Source: Clostridium sp. (lineage in GTDB: Bacteria > Bacillota > Clostridia > Clostridiales > Clostridiaceae). Taken from it: a DNA stretch of 52,272 bases. The notes under the pieces were generated by a model. The model was not told the origin of the DNA. It did not search any database and was given only the letters and a program-made list of their open reading frames with translations. This document shows positions 7,998 to 18,626 of the stretch, one piece after another (the stretch's first letter is position 1; every line of letters starts with the position of its first letter). Made by a program: the position numbers and the translations under genes. The stretch covers positions 1 through 52,272 of the forward strand of contig NZ_JAPFDR010000017.1 of NCBI RefSeq assembly GCF_026168755.1, given 5' to 3'.

Positions 7998-10900
7998 CTA
8001 TTTTTTACGTGAATTTTCAATTAATTCTTTAAGAATTGTCTTATAGAAATTCAACATTTCCTCTTTTTTTATAGTATTAATTCTTACAGCAAAAAACGGC
8101 GTCTCTCCAAAGTATAAAACCACATTATCTTTATACTTACTCAATAGCACACTATATATTTCATTAACTTTCTTAAAACCTTTTGAGAATTTAAATCGTA
8201 TCTCTTTTTGATTTTCCTTTATTTCTTCAATTAATAGAACCTTTGCTAAACTCTTAATATAAGCTATATCCATTAAGTTATAAACAGCTTCCGGAATAGC
8301 AGAGTATCTATCTTCCAACTCTTCTTTTATCTCATTATAATCATTCATATTTTCAATTGCTGCTATTTTCTTATAAACCTCTATCTTTTGTATTTCATCT
8401 TCAATATAAGAAGATGGAATATAAGCATTCATTTTAATATCAACAGTAGTTTCAATAGGCTCTTGATCTATCTCACCTTTAATTAGCTTAACAGTATCCT
8501 CTAACATTCTACAATATAAGTCGTATCCAATAGCTGCCATATGGCCATGTTGAGATGACCCCATCATGTTCCCCGCACCTCTTATTTCTAAATCCCTCAT
8601 AGCAATTTTAAAACCAGAACCAAGCTCAGTAAAATCTTTTAAAGCCTTTAATCTCTTTTCAGCAACTTCAGTTAGTACCTTATCTTTAGTATACATAAAA
8701 TATGCATAGGCTATTTTATTTGAACGTCCAACTCTTCCTCTTAATTGATATAATTGAGATAACCCCATTTTATCTGAATTATTTACTATCATCGTATTTA
8801 CATTTGGTATATCAATACCTGTTTCTATAATAGTTGTACATACTAAAACATCATATTCCTTTTGCATAAAATTAATCATTTCAGTCTCAAGCTCTTTTTC
8901 TGTCATCTTACCATGAATAATTCCAACTTTACACTCAGGAACCAACTCTTTTATATAATTTGCTGCACTTTGTATACTTTCTACTCTATTATATACAAAA
9001 TAAACTTGCCCATCTCTTGCAACTTCTCTTAAAATTGCATCTCTAATAAGCTGGTCATTTTGTTCTACAACATATGTTTGAATAGGATATCTTTCTTCAG
9101 GTGGAGTTTCTATAACTGATATATCTCTAACACCTGTAAGTGACATATGAAGGGTTCTTGGAATTGGTGTTGCACTTAATGTAAGTACATCTACATTTTT
9201 CTTTAAAGACTTTATCTTTTCTTTTTGAGCAACTCCAAATCTTTGTTCTTCATCTACTATCAGTAACCCTAAGTCTTTAAATGAAATATCCTTTGATACT
9301 AATCTATGAGTTCCTATTAAAATATCCACATTTCCTTCTTTTAAAGCCTGTAAAGTAGCCTTTTGTTGCTTTGTAGTTCTAAACCTACTAATCATATCTA
9401 TCTTAACTGGAAAATCTGAAAATCTCTTTTTTAAATTTTTATAATGTTGTTCAGCTAATATAGTTGTTGGAACAAGGAATGCAACCTGTTTTCCATCCAT
9501 AACAGCTTTAAAAGCAGCTCTTATGGCTACCTCTGTTTTACCATATCCAACATCTCCACAAAGTAATCTATCCATCGGCTTATCTGATTCCATATCATGC
9601 TTTATTTCTTCTAATGATGATAATTGGTCAGGAGTCTCTTCATACGGGAACTCATCCTCAAATTGTCTTTGCCATTCTGTATCTTTAGAATATTTATATC
9701 CTTTTAATGCTGCTCTAGCTGCATATAACTTTACTAAATCTTCAGCAATCTCATTAATTGATTTTCTAACCTTGGCCTTAGCTTTTTGCCACTCATTTCC
9801 ACCTAATTTATTAACTTTAGGTGCCTTTCCTTCACTTCCGATATATTTTTGAACTAAATCTAATTGATCAACAGGAACATAAAGCTTATCCCCTTTATCA
9901 TATACAATATCTAAATAATCTCTTGTATTACCTGCTATATCAATTTGTTTAATTCCTTTAAATACACCTATACCATGATTTGCATGTACTACATAATCTC
10001 CTGGTTTTAACTCTGCAAAACTCGTTATCTTTCCTACGCCTTTTTTCTTATTAGTCTTTTTAGGTAAAGATTTTTTAGCTTCACCAAACACTTCCTTATC
10101 AGATATTACACATACCTTCAAGTCAGGATATTCGAATCCTTTCATTAGATTCCCAAATGTAACTACCGCTTGACCTAATTCAATATTATCTACTTCATCC
10201 TTATAAACACTTTCAACTTCTCTATCTCTAAGTGTCTTTACTAACCTTTCTCCTCTAGTTCTAGTACCTGCTAATATTAAAGTTCTAAATCCATTTGATT
10301 TCCTTGATTTTATATCTTCAATAAGCAACTCTAATTGTCCATTATAATTATTAGATGTAATTTGATTTAACTCTATACTAGTTAATGGAAATAACATATC
10401 TGCTCTTGTGTCAAATGTATTTAATGTTATGACATCAGATTTCTCCAGCTTCATTAATAATTCTTCTTTATCTATTAACAATTTGTTTTGAGAAGGTAAT
10501 ATATCACCTCTTTGAAAAAAAGCTAAATAATTTTCATTGAATTCATAGTATATACTTTCAATTTTTCCATGACATCTTTTTAAATCATCAATAATAAATG
10601 TATATCCTTCTAAATAATCAAAAAGTGATTCCATTTCTTCATAAAAGAAAGGTAAATAGCTATCAACTGTTTCAAATGTTGAATTTTCATTTAACATCTC
10701 TAAATTCTTATTAATTATTCCTCTTATCTTATCAACTTGTTCGCTATCTTTTTTATTTGATTTTTCAATTATTGAATCTAATTCACTAATTATTTTATCG
10801 TTTGCACTCTTTTTTGCTTCTTCATCAACTATTACTTCTTTTGCCGGAAAAATTTCCATAGATTCAACTTTTTCAATACTTCTCTGGGATTCTATATTAA

Positions 10901-11522
10901 AAGTTCTAATTGAATCTATTTCATCTCCAAAAAGCTCGATTCTATATGGATAAACAGCTGTAGGAGGGAAAACGTCCAGTATCCCTCCTCTAAATGAAAA
11001 TTCACCTTTACCTTCTACTACCTCAACTCTTTCATATCCACACTCAACTAATTTTTTTGAAATATCTTTTAAATCTACTTCATCACCATTTTTTATAGTA
11101 ATACTATAATTAAAGTATTTTTTTCTAGGTGTGTATAATGCAGTCAATGCATCAACTGATGTAACTATTATTTTTTTATTTTTATTATTAAGTATTTCTT
11201 TTATTACCTTTAATCTTGCCCATCTAAGATCTCCTGAAATTGCATCAACATTATAAAATACAACTTCTCTTATGGGTAAAAAGTATACATTATTCGCATA
11301 AAGACTTAAGTCCTCATATAAATTTTTAGCTTCAATTTCATTATGTGTTACTACAACTAAAGAATTTTCTATTTCATTAAATATTCCATCTATTATATAA
11401 CTTTTTCCCGAATCCGATAATCCAGATATGTTTATTGGGAATTTTTTATTTTTTATACTATTTATCGCTGTAATAAACTTATCATTTTCTTGTAAGGGTT
11501 TTAATAGCCCCTGTAGCCTCAT
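7998..11522 (-). CDS. mfd: Transcription-repair coupling factor Mfd
   Basis: A 1174-residue SF2 translocase that removes RNA polymerase stalled at DNA lesions and recruits UvrA. It has an N-terminal UvrB-like region, an RNA-polymerase-interacting domain near residue 507 (GDYVVHANHGIGVFKGI), the Walker A motif GDVGYGKTE near residue 655, the DEEQ box near 755, the SATPIPRTLHMSL motif and a C-terminal TRCF domain. Full family length. I start at the ATG ending at 11522 because GGAAGGTGATAAA immediately precedes it; an upstream in-frame ATG lacks a binding site. The pth gene is 30 nt upstream, suggesting a pth-mfd transcript, as in many Firmicutes. Confidence 0.98.
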   Translation of the reverse strand: MRLQGLLKPLQENDKFITAINSIKNKKFPINISGLSDSGKSYIIDGIFNEIENSLVVVTHNEIEAKNLYEDLSLYANNVYFLPIREVVFYNVDAISGDLRWARLKVIKEILNNKNKKIIVTSVDALTALYTPRKKYFNYSITIKNGDEVDLKDISKKLVECGYERVEVVEGKGEFSFRGGILDVFPPTAVYPYRIELFGDEIDSIRTFNIESQRSIEKVESMEIFPAKEVIVDEEAKKSANDKIISELDSIIEKSNKKDSEQVDKIRGIINKNLEMLNENSTFETVDSYLPFFYEEMESLFDYLEGYTFIIDDLKRCHGKIESIYYEFNENYLAFFQRGDILPSQNKLLIDKEELLMKLEKSDVITLNTFDTRADMLFPLTSIELNQITSNNYNGQLELLIEDIKSRKSNGFRTLILAGTRTRGERLVKTLRDREVESVYKDEVDNIELGQAVVTFGNLMKGFEYPDLKVCVISDKEVFGEAKKSLPKKTNKKKGVGKITSFAELKPGDYVVHANHGIGVFKGIKQIDIAGNTRDYLDIVYDKGDKLYVPVDQLDLVQKYIGSEGKAPKVNKLGGNEWQKAKAKVRKSINEIAEDLVKLYAARAALKGYKYSKDTEWQRQFEDEFPYEETPDQLSSLEEIKHDMESDKPMDRLLCGDVGYGKTEVAIRAAFKAVMDGKQVAFLVPTTILAEQHYKNLKKRFSDFPVKIDMISRFRTTKQQKATLQALKEGNVDILIGTHRLVSKDISFKDLGLLIVDEEQRFGVAQKEKIKSLKKNVDVLTLSATPIPRTLHMSLTGVRDISVIETPPEERYPIQTYVVEQNDQLIRDAILREVARDGQVYFVYNRVESIQSAANYIKELVPECKVGIIHGKMTEKELETEMINFMQKEYDVLVCTTIIETGIDIPNVNTMIVNNSDKMGLSQLYQLRGRVGRSNKIAYAYFMYTKDKVLTEVAEKRLKALKDFTELGSGFKIAMRDLEIRGAGNMMGSSQHGHMAAIGYDLYCRMLEDTVKLIKGEIDQEPIETTVDIKMNAYIPSSYIEDEIQKIEVYKKIAAIENMNDYNEIKEELEDRYSAIPEAVYNLMDIAYIKSLAKVLLIEEIKENQKEIRFKFSKGFKKVNEIYSVLLSKYKDNVVLYFGETPFFAVRINTIKKEEMLNFYKTILKELIENSRKK

Positions 11523-11552
11523 TTTATCACCTTCCACAACTTCTCTTTAACT

Positions 11553-12122
11553 TTATTTACATGCATTAAATCCATTTAACTTATTCATCGCTTCTTTAGT
11601 ATCTGATTTTAATATTATACTTACTGCATCACTTGATGCCTTTATTGTTTCTCTTAAAATTTCAATTTCATCTTCACTAAATTTTCCTAATACATGTGAA
11701 ACCAAATTACCCTTTGGTGCTCCTACTCCTATTTTAACTCTTGGAAATATGTCAGTTCCTAAGTTAGCTATAATACTTTTTATTCCATTATGTCCACCAT
11801 GACTACCTTTTTCTCTTATTCTTAATCTTCCTACTTCCAAGCTAATATCATCATAAATTACAATAACTTCTTCATTGGGTATTTTATAAAAGTTAATTAC
11901 TTCTCTAATACTTTCCCCACTTAAGTTCATATAAGTAGTTGGCTTTAATAAAATTACTTTTTTTCCATTTATAAATCCTTCGCCAAACACACCTTTAAAT
12001 TTTATCCTATTTAATTCTATATTATACTTATCAGCAATATAGTCTATAGCTGCAAATCCTATATTATGTCTTGTTCCATCATACTCTTTCCCCGGATTTC
12101 CTAATCCAACTATTAAAAACAT
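11553..12122 (-). CDS. pth: Peptidyl-tRNA hydrolase
   Basis: A 189-residue Pth that releases tRNA from prematurely dropped peptidyl-tRNA. The signature [18 protein letters not shown] contains the catalytic His at residue 20. Further conserved motifs are [10 protein letters not shown] and [20 protein letters not shown] with GHNGIKSI. Length is normal. The start follows CGGAGGAATAAAG. It lies 30 nt before mfd on the same strand. Confidence 0.97.
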   Translation of the reverse strand: MFLIVGLGNPGKEYDGTRHNIGFAAIDYIADKYNIELNRIKFKGVFGEGFINGKKVILLKPTTYMNLSGESIREVINFYKIPNEEVIVIYDDISLEVGRLRIREKGSHGGHNGIKSIIANLGTDIFPRVKIGVGAPKGNLVSHVLGKFSEDEIEILRETIKASSDAVSIILKSDTKEAMNKLNGFNACK

Positions 12123-12223
12123 TCTTTATTCCTCCGTTACTTTTAAAGTGACTATTTTATATTATACCATTTTTCAATAATAAAAGTTTTATATTATTAT
12201 ATTAAATTGAATTTTAAAAGAAA

Positions 12224-12260
12224 AATTTAGACCAATTCTTAAGTAGAATTAGTCTAAATT
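12224..12260 (-). terminator. Terminator after the HtrA-like gene
   Basis: The inverted repeat ATTTAGAC-AATTCT / AGAATT-GTCTAAAT, with one mismatch and a short loop, lies 10 nt past the stop at 12270. It is followed on the minus strand by a T-rich tract. Confidence 0.8.
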
Positions 12261-12269
12261 CATTTATAT

Positions 12270-13403
12270 TTAGTATATTTTAATATCTACACTCTTCATT
12301 TCACCTTCACTTAAAACTTTACAATGTAGTATATCATCTTTTTTCTTGTTTTGTAATAATTGTATTAAATCATCAGCATTTTCAACATTATATCCATCTA
12401 CTTCTATAATAATATCTGTAGGTTTAATACCAGCTAAATATGCACTTCCATCTTTATCTAACTCTTGTATGTATAACCCACTAAAATCTTTTACTTCATC
12501 AACAACTATTCCACCATCAATTATTCCTAAAAGCCTTTTAAATGCATTTGTTGAATTTATAATATCTTTAAATTCTTCCATTTGTAACCCGTAATAAAGA
12601 CCATCTTCATTTCGTTCATTAGTAATAGATAAATCAGCAATTCCAACTAATTCTCCATTTGAATTACAAATTGCACCACCTGTATTTTTTTCGTTTATAG
12701 GTGCATTTATTTGTAAAAGTGATTGCTCTTTCCCATCTTCTATAGTTATCTTTTCATTTTTTGATGTAATTATGCCAGGAATTGAACTTCCTATATAGTC
12801 ATCACCTATAGCATTTCCTAATACAACTATTCCTTGCCCTTCTTTTATACTCTCTGAGTCTGCTATTTTTATAGGTTGTAGCTCTCCATCAAATTCTATT
12901 TTTATTATGGCTAAATTTTTAGCCTCATTTTCAACTAGTATTTGTGCTTTTATGGGTGTTGCTGCTACTGATGATAACTTTACATATACATTACTTTTTC
13001 CTTTGATTCCAGAATAGTTTGTTAATATTATTCCACTTGAATCTATTATAACTCCAGTCGTATTTCCTTCAAAATATTCATCTTCAGTAAGTTTTTCTGC
13101 CGAATCACTAATGCTAACTAATGACGGTGATACTTCTTTTATAATTTTTGTATAATCTAATATGACCATATCTGTGCTTTCTTTAATTTCTTTAATCTGT
13201 TGTATAGCTCCGCCATACTTATTTTTAATATTTATATTAGATATAATTGAACCTAAAACCCCTGCTATTACTACATATAGAATTATTTTAGCACCAAATT
13301 TCACTCTTGTTCTAGTAGTATTTTTCTTTTCAAAAATTATATTAGATATCCTATCTTGTGGATTGTTCGATATTTTTCTTTTTCTGTCTTCTTTATTACT
13401 CAT
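12270..13403 (-). CDS. Membrane-anchored HtrA-like protein with PDZ domain, catalytic triad lost
   Basis: A 377-residue protein with the HtrA/DegP layout: basic cytoplasmic N terminus, one membrane helix at about residues 38-57, trypsin-like domain at about 85-265 and a PDZ domain at about 285-377. All three catalytic positions are replaced. The TNxHV motif reads TNYSG (Ser131 for His), the D-L-A motif reads KNLAIIKI (Asn163 for Asp), and the GNSGG motif reads KNTGGA (Thr241 for Ser). It should therefore bind rather than cleave, unless chemistry is rerouted. I use the ATG ending at 13403 because TTGGAGGTAGAT precedes it. It follows the two-component genes on the same strand by 100 nt, an arrangement reminiscent of CssRS-HtrA secretion-stress control. 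Confidence 0.85.
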   Translation of the reverse strand: MSNKEDRKRKISNNPQDRISNIIFEKKNTTRTRVKFGAKIILYVVIAGVLGSIISNINIKNKYGGAIQQIKEIKESTDMVILDYTKIIKEVSPSLVSISDSAEKLTEDEYFEGNTTGVIIDSSGIILTNYSGIKGKSNVYVKLSSVAATPIKAQILVENEAKNLAIIKIEFDGELQPIKIADSESIKEGQGIVVLGNAIGDDYIGSSIPGIITSKNEKITIEDGKEQSLLQINAPINEKNTGGAICNSNGELVGIADLSITNERNEDGLYYGLQMEEFKDIINSTNAFKRLLGIIDGGIVVDEVKDFSGLYIQELDKDGSAYLAGIKPTDIIIEVDGYNVENADDLIQLLQNKKKDDILHCKVLSEGEMKSVDIKIY

Positions 13404-13503
13404 ATCTACCTCCAACTATTGAAATATTGTATATAAAAAATAACTTCAATATTTCTAATCATATATCAAAATCTAATTTTTGATATTATCTTACCGCTTA
13501 TTT

Positions 13504-14913
13504 TTAGCTGTTCCTTTGTAATGTAAATATAAATCTTACACCTTTATCTTCTACATTCTCTACACATATATCTTGATTGTGTTGTGATAATATTAATCTT
13601 ACTATAGACAGTCCAAGTCCTGTACTAATTTTATTAGTTCTTGACTTGTCACTCTTATAAAACCTATCCCAAATATGGTTTAAATCATTTTCTGAAAGAA
13701 TATCGCAGGAGTTAAATATACTTACAAATATTTTTTCACCCTTTGTTGATATATTAACTTCTATTTGACCATTGTCATCACTATATTTAATAGCATTTTC
13801 AAGTAAATTCGTCATAACTTGAAGTATTCTATCTCTATCACCTATTGCGAAACATCTTTTCTCATGGAATATTGCTTTAACATTTAGTCCCTTTGTCTGT
13901 ATCTTATTTTCTAAATTTAATATACACAAACTTATTGTTTGATTGATATCAAATTCAGAAATATTTAAGTTAAATTTTCCTGACTCCATAGCTGAAATAT
14001 CTAATAAATCATTAACAAGCCTAGCTAATCTATCAATTTCATCATAAACTATTTTTAAATAATAATTTTCCTTATCTCTTGGAATAACCCCATCTAATAT
14101 TCCACCAATAAATCCCTTTATTGAAGTTATAGGCGAGCGTAATTCATGAGAAACATTTGAAATAAACTCTCTTCTAATATTATCAGATTGTTCTATAGAT
14201 TTTGCCATTCTATTAAATGATTGAGCTAATTCTCCTATTTCATTATTCCCAACAACTTTAACTCTTTCTTGAACATCACCTTTTGCTAGCCTTTTTGCAG
14301 CATTATTAATCTGCTCTATTGGTTCTACTACTAATAATTGTGCAAAATATTTTACAATTGCTCCTGCAATTATTACTGCTAATATAATAGATATCCATAT
14401 TATAAATATTGTATTCTTTTCATTTACTGGTTCATTCTCAACCATTATTATGTAAGCATCTAATTGTTTATTAGAATAGACAGGCTTAATAAATGCACCA
14501 ACTATTGAATTATTATCATTTTTTATTGAAATTTTCTTATAAACTATATTTTCATTAGTTGGCATATTAAGGCTACTTATATCTATATTTGTGTACTTAA
14601 GACTACTGTAATCATTGCTAGATACCATATAGACATAGCCTAATCTATCTACTATAATTCCGTTCATATCCCTTGTTAAACACGCTATCTTTAATAATCT
14701 ATTAACTTCATCGTAAGTACCATCTTGATAATTTAAATAACTGCCTAATGCTTCTGAAATAACATCTAATTGTTTATTTAGTGTATCTACAAGTTCATCA
14801 TTACTAATTCTGTAAAAACCTACACTTAACACTAATCCAACAAGTATTAAAACCCCACCTGTTATTGAAGAAAAGGTAATTATTAACTTTCGTACTATAC
14901 TATTTTTCTTCAC
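13504..14913 (-). CDS. Membrane sensor histidine kinase
   Basis: A 469-residue kinase. Transmembrane helices at about residues 10-32 and 172-192 flank an extracellular sensor of about 140 residues. They are followed by HAMP (about 195-245), a HisKA dimerisation domain with phospho-acceptor His near 257 (FISNVSHELRSPITSIKGF), and an ATPase domain (NLLENAIKYS, GLGLSIVRLI). It autophosphorylates and should signal to the adjacent response regulator. The start is a GTG immediately after the regulator's stop codon, with the binding site inside the regulator's last codons, so translation is coupled. The ligand is unknown; the layout resembles CssS or VanS-type kinases. Confidence 0.92.
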   Translation of the reverse strand: MKKNSIVRKLIITFSSITGGVLILVGLVLSVGFYRISNDELVDTLNKQLDVISEALGSYLNYQDGTYDEVNRLLKIACLTRDMNGIIVDRLGYVYMVSSNDYSSLKYTNIDISSLNMPTNENIVYKKISIKNDNNSIVGAFIKPVYSNKQLDAYIIMVENEPVNEKNTIFIIWISIILAVIIAGAIVKYFAQLLVVEPIEQINNAAKRLAKGDVQERVKVVGNNEIGELAQSFNRMAKSIEQSDNIRREFISNVSHELRSPITSIKGFIGGILDGVIPRDKENYYLKIVYDEIDRLARLVNDLLDISAMESGKFNLNISEFDINQTISLCILNLENKIQTKGLNVKAIFHEKRCFAIGDRDRILQVMTNLLENAIKYSDDNGQIEVNISTKGEKIFVSIFNSCDILSENDLNHIWDRFYKSDKSRTNKISTGLGLSIVRLILSQHNQDICVENVEDKGVRFIFTLQRNS

Positions 14914-15600
14914 TTATCTCACCTCAAACTTATAACCAACACCCCATACTGTTTGAAGTTCCCAATTTTCTCCACCTTTAACCTTTTCTCTTAATCTTTT
15001 TATATGAACATCAACAGTTCTTGAATCTCCAGGATAATCATATCCCCATACTTCATACATAAGTTGTTCTCTAGTAAAAACTTTATTAGGATTGCTTGCC
15101 ATAAAATGAAGTAACTCTAATTCCTTAGGTGCCAATTTCACAGTGCTTCCTTTGTATGTTACCTCATATCCTCCAATATCAATTGTTAAGTCTGAATATT
15201 TAATTACATCTTTTGATTGATTATCAACTGTATATCTTCTTGTTACAGCTTTAACTCTTGCTAATAATTCTTTAGGATCAAATGGTTTTACCATATAATC
15301 ATCAGCCCCCAGCTCTAATGCAAGTACTTTATCAAATACTTCACCCTTTGCTGTTAACATTATTACTGGAATATCGCTACTTTTTCTTATATATTTAAGA
15401 ACCTCTATTCCATCTTTTCCTGGTAACATTACATCTAATATTACTAATCCTATATCTTCTGATGCCACTATGTTACAAGCATCATTTCCATTAAAACATT
15501 TTTTAGTGCTATATCCTCCACTTTTTAAATACATATCTATAAGTTCATTAATATGAACATCATCATCTACTATTAAAACTTTTTCTAATTTCTCTTTCAT
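14914..15600 (-). CDS. OmpR/PhoB-family response regulator
   Basis: A 228-residue two-domain regulator. The receiver domain (residues 1-120) has the acidic pocket VDDD (11-14), the phospho-acceptor Asp56 in VILDVMLPG and the conserved lysine in YMVKPFDP. The C-terminal winged helix (about 130-226) carries KLAPKELELLHFMASNPNKV and the recognition segment DSRTVDVHIKRLREK. It binds DNA when phosphorylated by the kinase encoded next. AAGGAAGGTGGATGAAGG precedes the ATG. The pair is followed by the HtrA-like gene, a possible target or partner. Confidence 0.94.
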   Translation of the reverse strand: MKEKLEKVLIVDDDVHINELIDMYLKSGGYSTKKCFNGNDACNIVASEDIGLVILDVMLPGKDGIEVLKYIRKSSDIPVIMLTAKGEVFDKVLALELGADDYMVKPFDPKELLARVKAVTRRYTVDNQSKDVIKYSDLTIDIGGYEVTYKGSTVKLAPKELELLHFMASNPNKVFTREQLMYEVWGYDYPGDSRTVDVHIKRLREKVKGGENWELQTVWGVGYKFEVR

Positions 15601-15699
15601 CCTTCATCCACCTTCCTTATTTATTATTTTATACTATATTTAAAAAAACAATAATAGAGTTTTTATAAAATTTACATTTGTAACACAATATTTAAAAAC

Positions 15700-15731
15700 A
15701 TAAAAATAGACTGCTACATCCGTAGCAGTCA
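15700..15731 (-). terminator. Rho-independent terminator of prs
   Basis: GACTGCTAC-GGAT-GTAGCAGTC on the minus strand forms a perfect 9-bp stem followed by TATTTTTATG. It lies 8 nt past the prs stop at 15739. Confidence 0.9.
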
Positions 15732-15738
15732 CAAATTA

Positions 15739-16698
15739 TTAATTTTCAAATAATTTACTTATTGGCTCATCATCATATATTCTTTTAATTGCTTCTGCGA
15801 ATAATGGTGCAACAGAAATGGATTTAAATTTATCTAATCCTTCTTGATCTGGAAGTGGAATAGTATTTAACATTACTAACTCTTCAATTGCAGAATTATT
15901 TATTCTTTCAAATGCTGGTCCTGATAATACTCCATGAGTGCAACAAGCATAAACATTCTTTGCTCCTAATTCCTTTAATGCATTTGCAGCATTTGCTATA
16001 GTTCCAGCAGTATCAATCATATCATCAATTAATATACATCTTTTCCCATCAATATCTCCTATAATATTCATTATCTCAGATACATTTGCCTTTGGTCTTC
16101 TCTTATCAATAATTGCAATTGGTGCATTTAATTTATCAGCAAATTTTCTTGCTCTAGTAACACTACCTAAATCTGGTGATACAACAACTACATCCTCTTG
16201 ATCGCTAAACCCTTTATCAACAAAACTCTTAGCTAATATTGGTGAACCTAATAAATGATCCACTGGTATGTTAAAATATCCTTGAATTTGAGAAGCATGT
16301 AAATCCATTGTTAATACTCTATCTGCTCCTGCTGCTGTTAATATGTCTGCAACTAATTTTGCAGTAATCGGATCTCTTGATTTTGCCTTTCTATCTTGTC
16401 TAGCATATCCATAATACGGAATAACCGCTGTTATTCTACCAGCTGATGCTCTCTTAAAGGCATCTATCATTATTAATAATTCCATTAAGTTATTATTAAC
16501 TGGTGAGCTAGTTGATTGTACTATAAATACATCTACTCCTCTTACTGTTTCATTAATATCTACTGATATTTCACCATCACTAAAAGTTGAAACTTTTGCA
16601 CTTCCTAGTGGTATTCCAAGTAAGTCAGCAATTTCTTTTGCTAGTTCAGGGTGTGAATTCCCTGTAAATATTTTTATTTTTTTCCCATGAGATATCAT
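15739..16698 (-). CDS. prs: Ribose-phosphate pyrophosphokinase (PRPP synthetase)
   Basis: A 319-residue enzyme making PRPP from ribose 5-phosphate and ATP, the precursor of purines, pyrimidines, histidine, tryptophan and NAD. It shows [16 protein letters not shown] at the N terminus, the flexible loop [18 protein letters not shown], the metal site [15 protein letters not shown] and the PRPP-binding loop [13 protein letters not shown]. Length is normal. I use the ATG ending at 16698, 10 nt after AAGGAGGG; an upstream extension has no binding site. Gene order glmU-prs is conserved in Firmicutes. Confidence 0.97.
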   Translation of the reverse strand: MISHGKKIKIFTGNSHPELAKEIADLLGIPLGSAKVSTFSDGEISVDINETVRGVDVFIVQSTSSPVNNNLMELLIMIDAFKRASAGRITAVIPYYGYARQDRKAKSRDPITAKLVADILTAAGADRVLTMDLHASQIQGYFNIPVDHLLGSPILAKSFVDKGFSDQEDVVVVSPDLGSVTRARKFADKLNAPIAIIDKRRPKANVSEIMNIIGDIDGKRCILIDDMIDTAGTIANAANALKELGAKNVYACCTHGVLSGPAFERINNSAIEELVMLNTIPLPDQEGLDKFKSISVAPLFAEAIKRIYDDEPISKLFEN

Positions 16699-16767
16699 AA
16701 TTATGAGACCCTCCTTAATTTGCAATAAATCTTGCCATATTTATCTTATAGTTTAATATATATTATA

Positions 16768-18141
16768 TTATTTTTTCTTAATAAGACCTTTTTTATCTAC
16801 CCAACCTTCAATATTCCTTTGCTTAGCTCTAGCAACTGCTAACTCTCCACTTTTTACATCATTAGTAATAGTCGAACCAGCTGCAATATAAGTATTATCT
16901 TCTACTGTAACAGGTGAGATTAAATTTGTATTACATCCAATAAAACTATTATTTCCTATAATAGTTTTGTTCTTATTTTTACCATCATAGTTAACAGTAA
17001 CAGTTCCACAACCAAAGTTGCAACCTTCTCCTACTTCAGCATCTCCTACATAAGTTAAATGAGATACTTTAGTATTATTACCTATTGTAGATTTTTTTAT
17101 TTCCACAAAATCACCAATTCTTACATTTTTCCCAATTATAGATTGTGGACGAATATAAGCAAATGGACCAACTGTAGTGTTGCTTCCAACTTCACTTTCT
17201 AGTATTACAGATGATTGTATTTCTACACCTTCTCCAATAAAACTATTATTAATTCTTGAGTTTGGATATAACATGCAGTTTTTACTTATTACTGTGTTTC
17301 CTTCAATAACATTGCCTGGATATATTATAGTATCTTGCCCTATCTCTACATCAATCCCTATATATGTCATATTAGGATCAATTATAGTTACTCCATTTTC
17401 TAAGTGTTTATTATTTATTCTCTTTCTTAAAATAGCTTCAACTTCTGCAAGTTGAGCTCTTGAGTTTACCCCTAACGTTTCTTCGTAATTTATTACAAGT
17501 GCCCCAACCTTTTCATTTTTTTCCTTCATCATTCCAATTACATCAGTTAAATAATATTCTCCTTGAGAATTATGATTAGAAAGGTTGTTTAAGCATTTAA
17601 CTAAGCTCTCGATTTCAAAGCAGTACATTCCTGAATTTATTTCTCTAACTTTTATTTCTTCTTCATTACAATCTTTATGCTCAACTATCTTTAATACTTC
17701 ATTTTCATTTCTTATAACTCTTCCATATCCTGAAGCATCATTCAAAATAGAAGTAAGTATAGTTGCACTATTTCCACTTTCTTTATGTACCTTAAATAAT
17801 TCTTCTATAGTTTCCTCTTTTATTAAAGGAGCATCTCCATTAAAAACTGCAACTGTTCCATTTTTATTTTTTAAGAAATCTATAGCGCACTTAACAGCAT
17901 GACCTGTACCTAATTGTTCTTCTTGTAATGAATAACTAACATTTCTTGCTTTAGTATTTTCTTTAACTAATTCTGCACCTTTACCTATGATAACATTTAT
18001 ATCTTCTACATTCCCTTTTCTTAATGTATCAATTAAATGATTAACCATTTCTTTACCAGAAACCTTATGTAGGACTTTAGGTAAATCTGATTTAATTCTC
18101 TTTCCTTGACCTGCTGCTAATATTAGAGCACATTTATACAT
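16768..18141 (-). CDS. glmU: Bifunctional UDP-GlcNAc pyrophosphorylase / GlcN-1-P acetyltransferase
   Basis: A 457-residue enzyme making UDP-GlcNAc for peptidoglycan. The N-terminal uridyltransferase (residues 1-230) has [20 protein letters not shown] and the QLGTGHAV motif. The C-terminal left-handed beta-helix (about 250-440) has hexapeptide repeats and acetyltransferase motifs such as [13 protein letters not shown] and [27 protein letters not shown] precedes the ATG. It lies 69 nt upstream of prs on the same strand. Confidence 0.97.
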   Translation of the reverse strand: MYKCALILAAGQGKRIKSDLPKVLHKVSGKEMVNHLIDTLRKGNVEDINVIIGKGAELVKENTKARNVSYSLQEEQLGTGHAVKCAIDFLKNKNGTVAVFNGDAPLIKEETIEELFKVHKESGNSATILTSILNDASGYGRVIRNENEVLKIVEHKDCNEEEIKVREINSGMYCFEIESLVKCLNNLSNHNSQGEYYLTDVIGMMKEKNEKVGALVINYEETLGVNSRAQLAEVEAILRKRINNKHLENGVTIIDPNMTYIGIDVEIGQDTIIYPGNVIEGNTVISKNCMLYPNSRINNSFIGEGVEIQSSVILESEVGSNTTVGPFAYIRPQSIIGKNVRIGDFVEIKKSTIGNNTKVSHLTYVGDAEVGEGCNFGCGTVTVNYDGKNKNKTIIGNNSFIGCNTNLISPVTVEDNTYIAAGSTITNDVKSGELAVARAKQRNIEGWVDKKGLIKKK

Positions 18142-18261
18142 AAATTCACCTCTCTATAAAACTTAAGGATAAAACCTTAATTTTATCCTAAAATGTTCGT
18201 GTAATTTCTTATATATTATATTTCATTAACTAAAGTATTTCAACACCTCAATAAAATTATA

Positions 18262-18302
18262 AAATAAGAGGAATATATCTACTCATATATTCCTCTTATT
18301 TA
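18262..18302 (-). terminator. Terminator of spoVG
   Basis: The inverted repeat AATAAGAGGAATATAT / ATATATTCCTCTTATT, with a short loop, lies immediately past the spoVG stop at 18309. Confidence 0.85.
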
Positions 18303-18308
18303 AAACTA

Positions 18309-18593
18309 TTATTCAGTTATAACAACGTTTTCTTCTTCTTCTACTGCAGCCTGATAAGCCTTTAATATAGATGATTGAATTTTCTCCCTAGTGTCTGTAT
18401 TTATTGGATGAGCAATATCCTTAAATTCTCCATCTGGTGTTTTTCTACTTGGCATTGCAATAAATAAACCATTTTGTCCTTCAATAACTTTAATATCATG
18501 AACAACGAATTCATTATCAAATGTTATAGAAACTATAGCTTTCATTTTTCCTTCTGCTGCTATTTTTCTGATTCTAACGTCTGTGATTGTCAT
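18309..18593 (-). CDS. spoVG: Septation / RNA-binding regulator SpoVG
   Basis: A 94-residue SpoVG. Conserved core [31 protein letters not shown] and [20 protein letters not shown] is intact, with an acidic C terminus. SpoVG is a small nucleic-acid-binding regulator that affects asymmetric septation in Bacillus and virulence and capsule genes in other Firmicutes. It is followed by its own terminator and preceded by a sigma-H-like promoter, so it is probably monocistronic. TGGAGGTGTAGTGAA precedes the ATG. Confidence 0.97.
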   Translation of the reverse strand: MTITDVRIRKIAAEGKMKAIVSITFDNEFVVHDIKVIEGQNGLFIAMPSRKTPDGEFKDIAHPINTDTREKIQSSILKAYQAAVEEEENVVITE

Positions 18594-18626
18594 TTCACTA
18601 CACCTCCAGTTGCTTTATAATAATAC

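Noticed and set aside
9523..9852. 109-aa plus-strand ORF inside mfd
   Set aside because: It is a shadow of the Mfd translocase region, without a start signal.
13421..13490. Two AT-rich hairpins between the kinase and HtrA-like genes
   Set aside because: The stems are weak and lack T runs, so I do not call a terminator; the genes may be co-transcribed.
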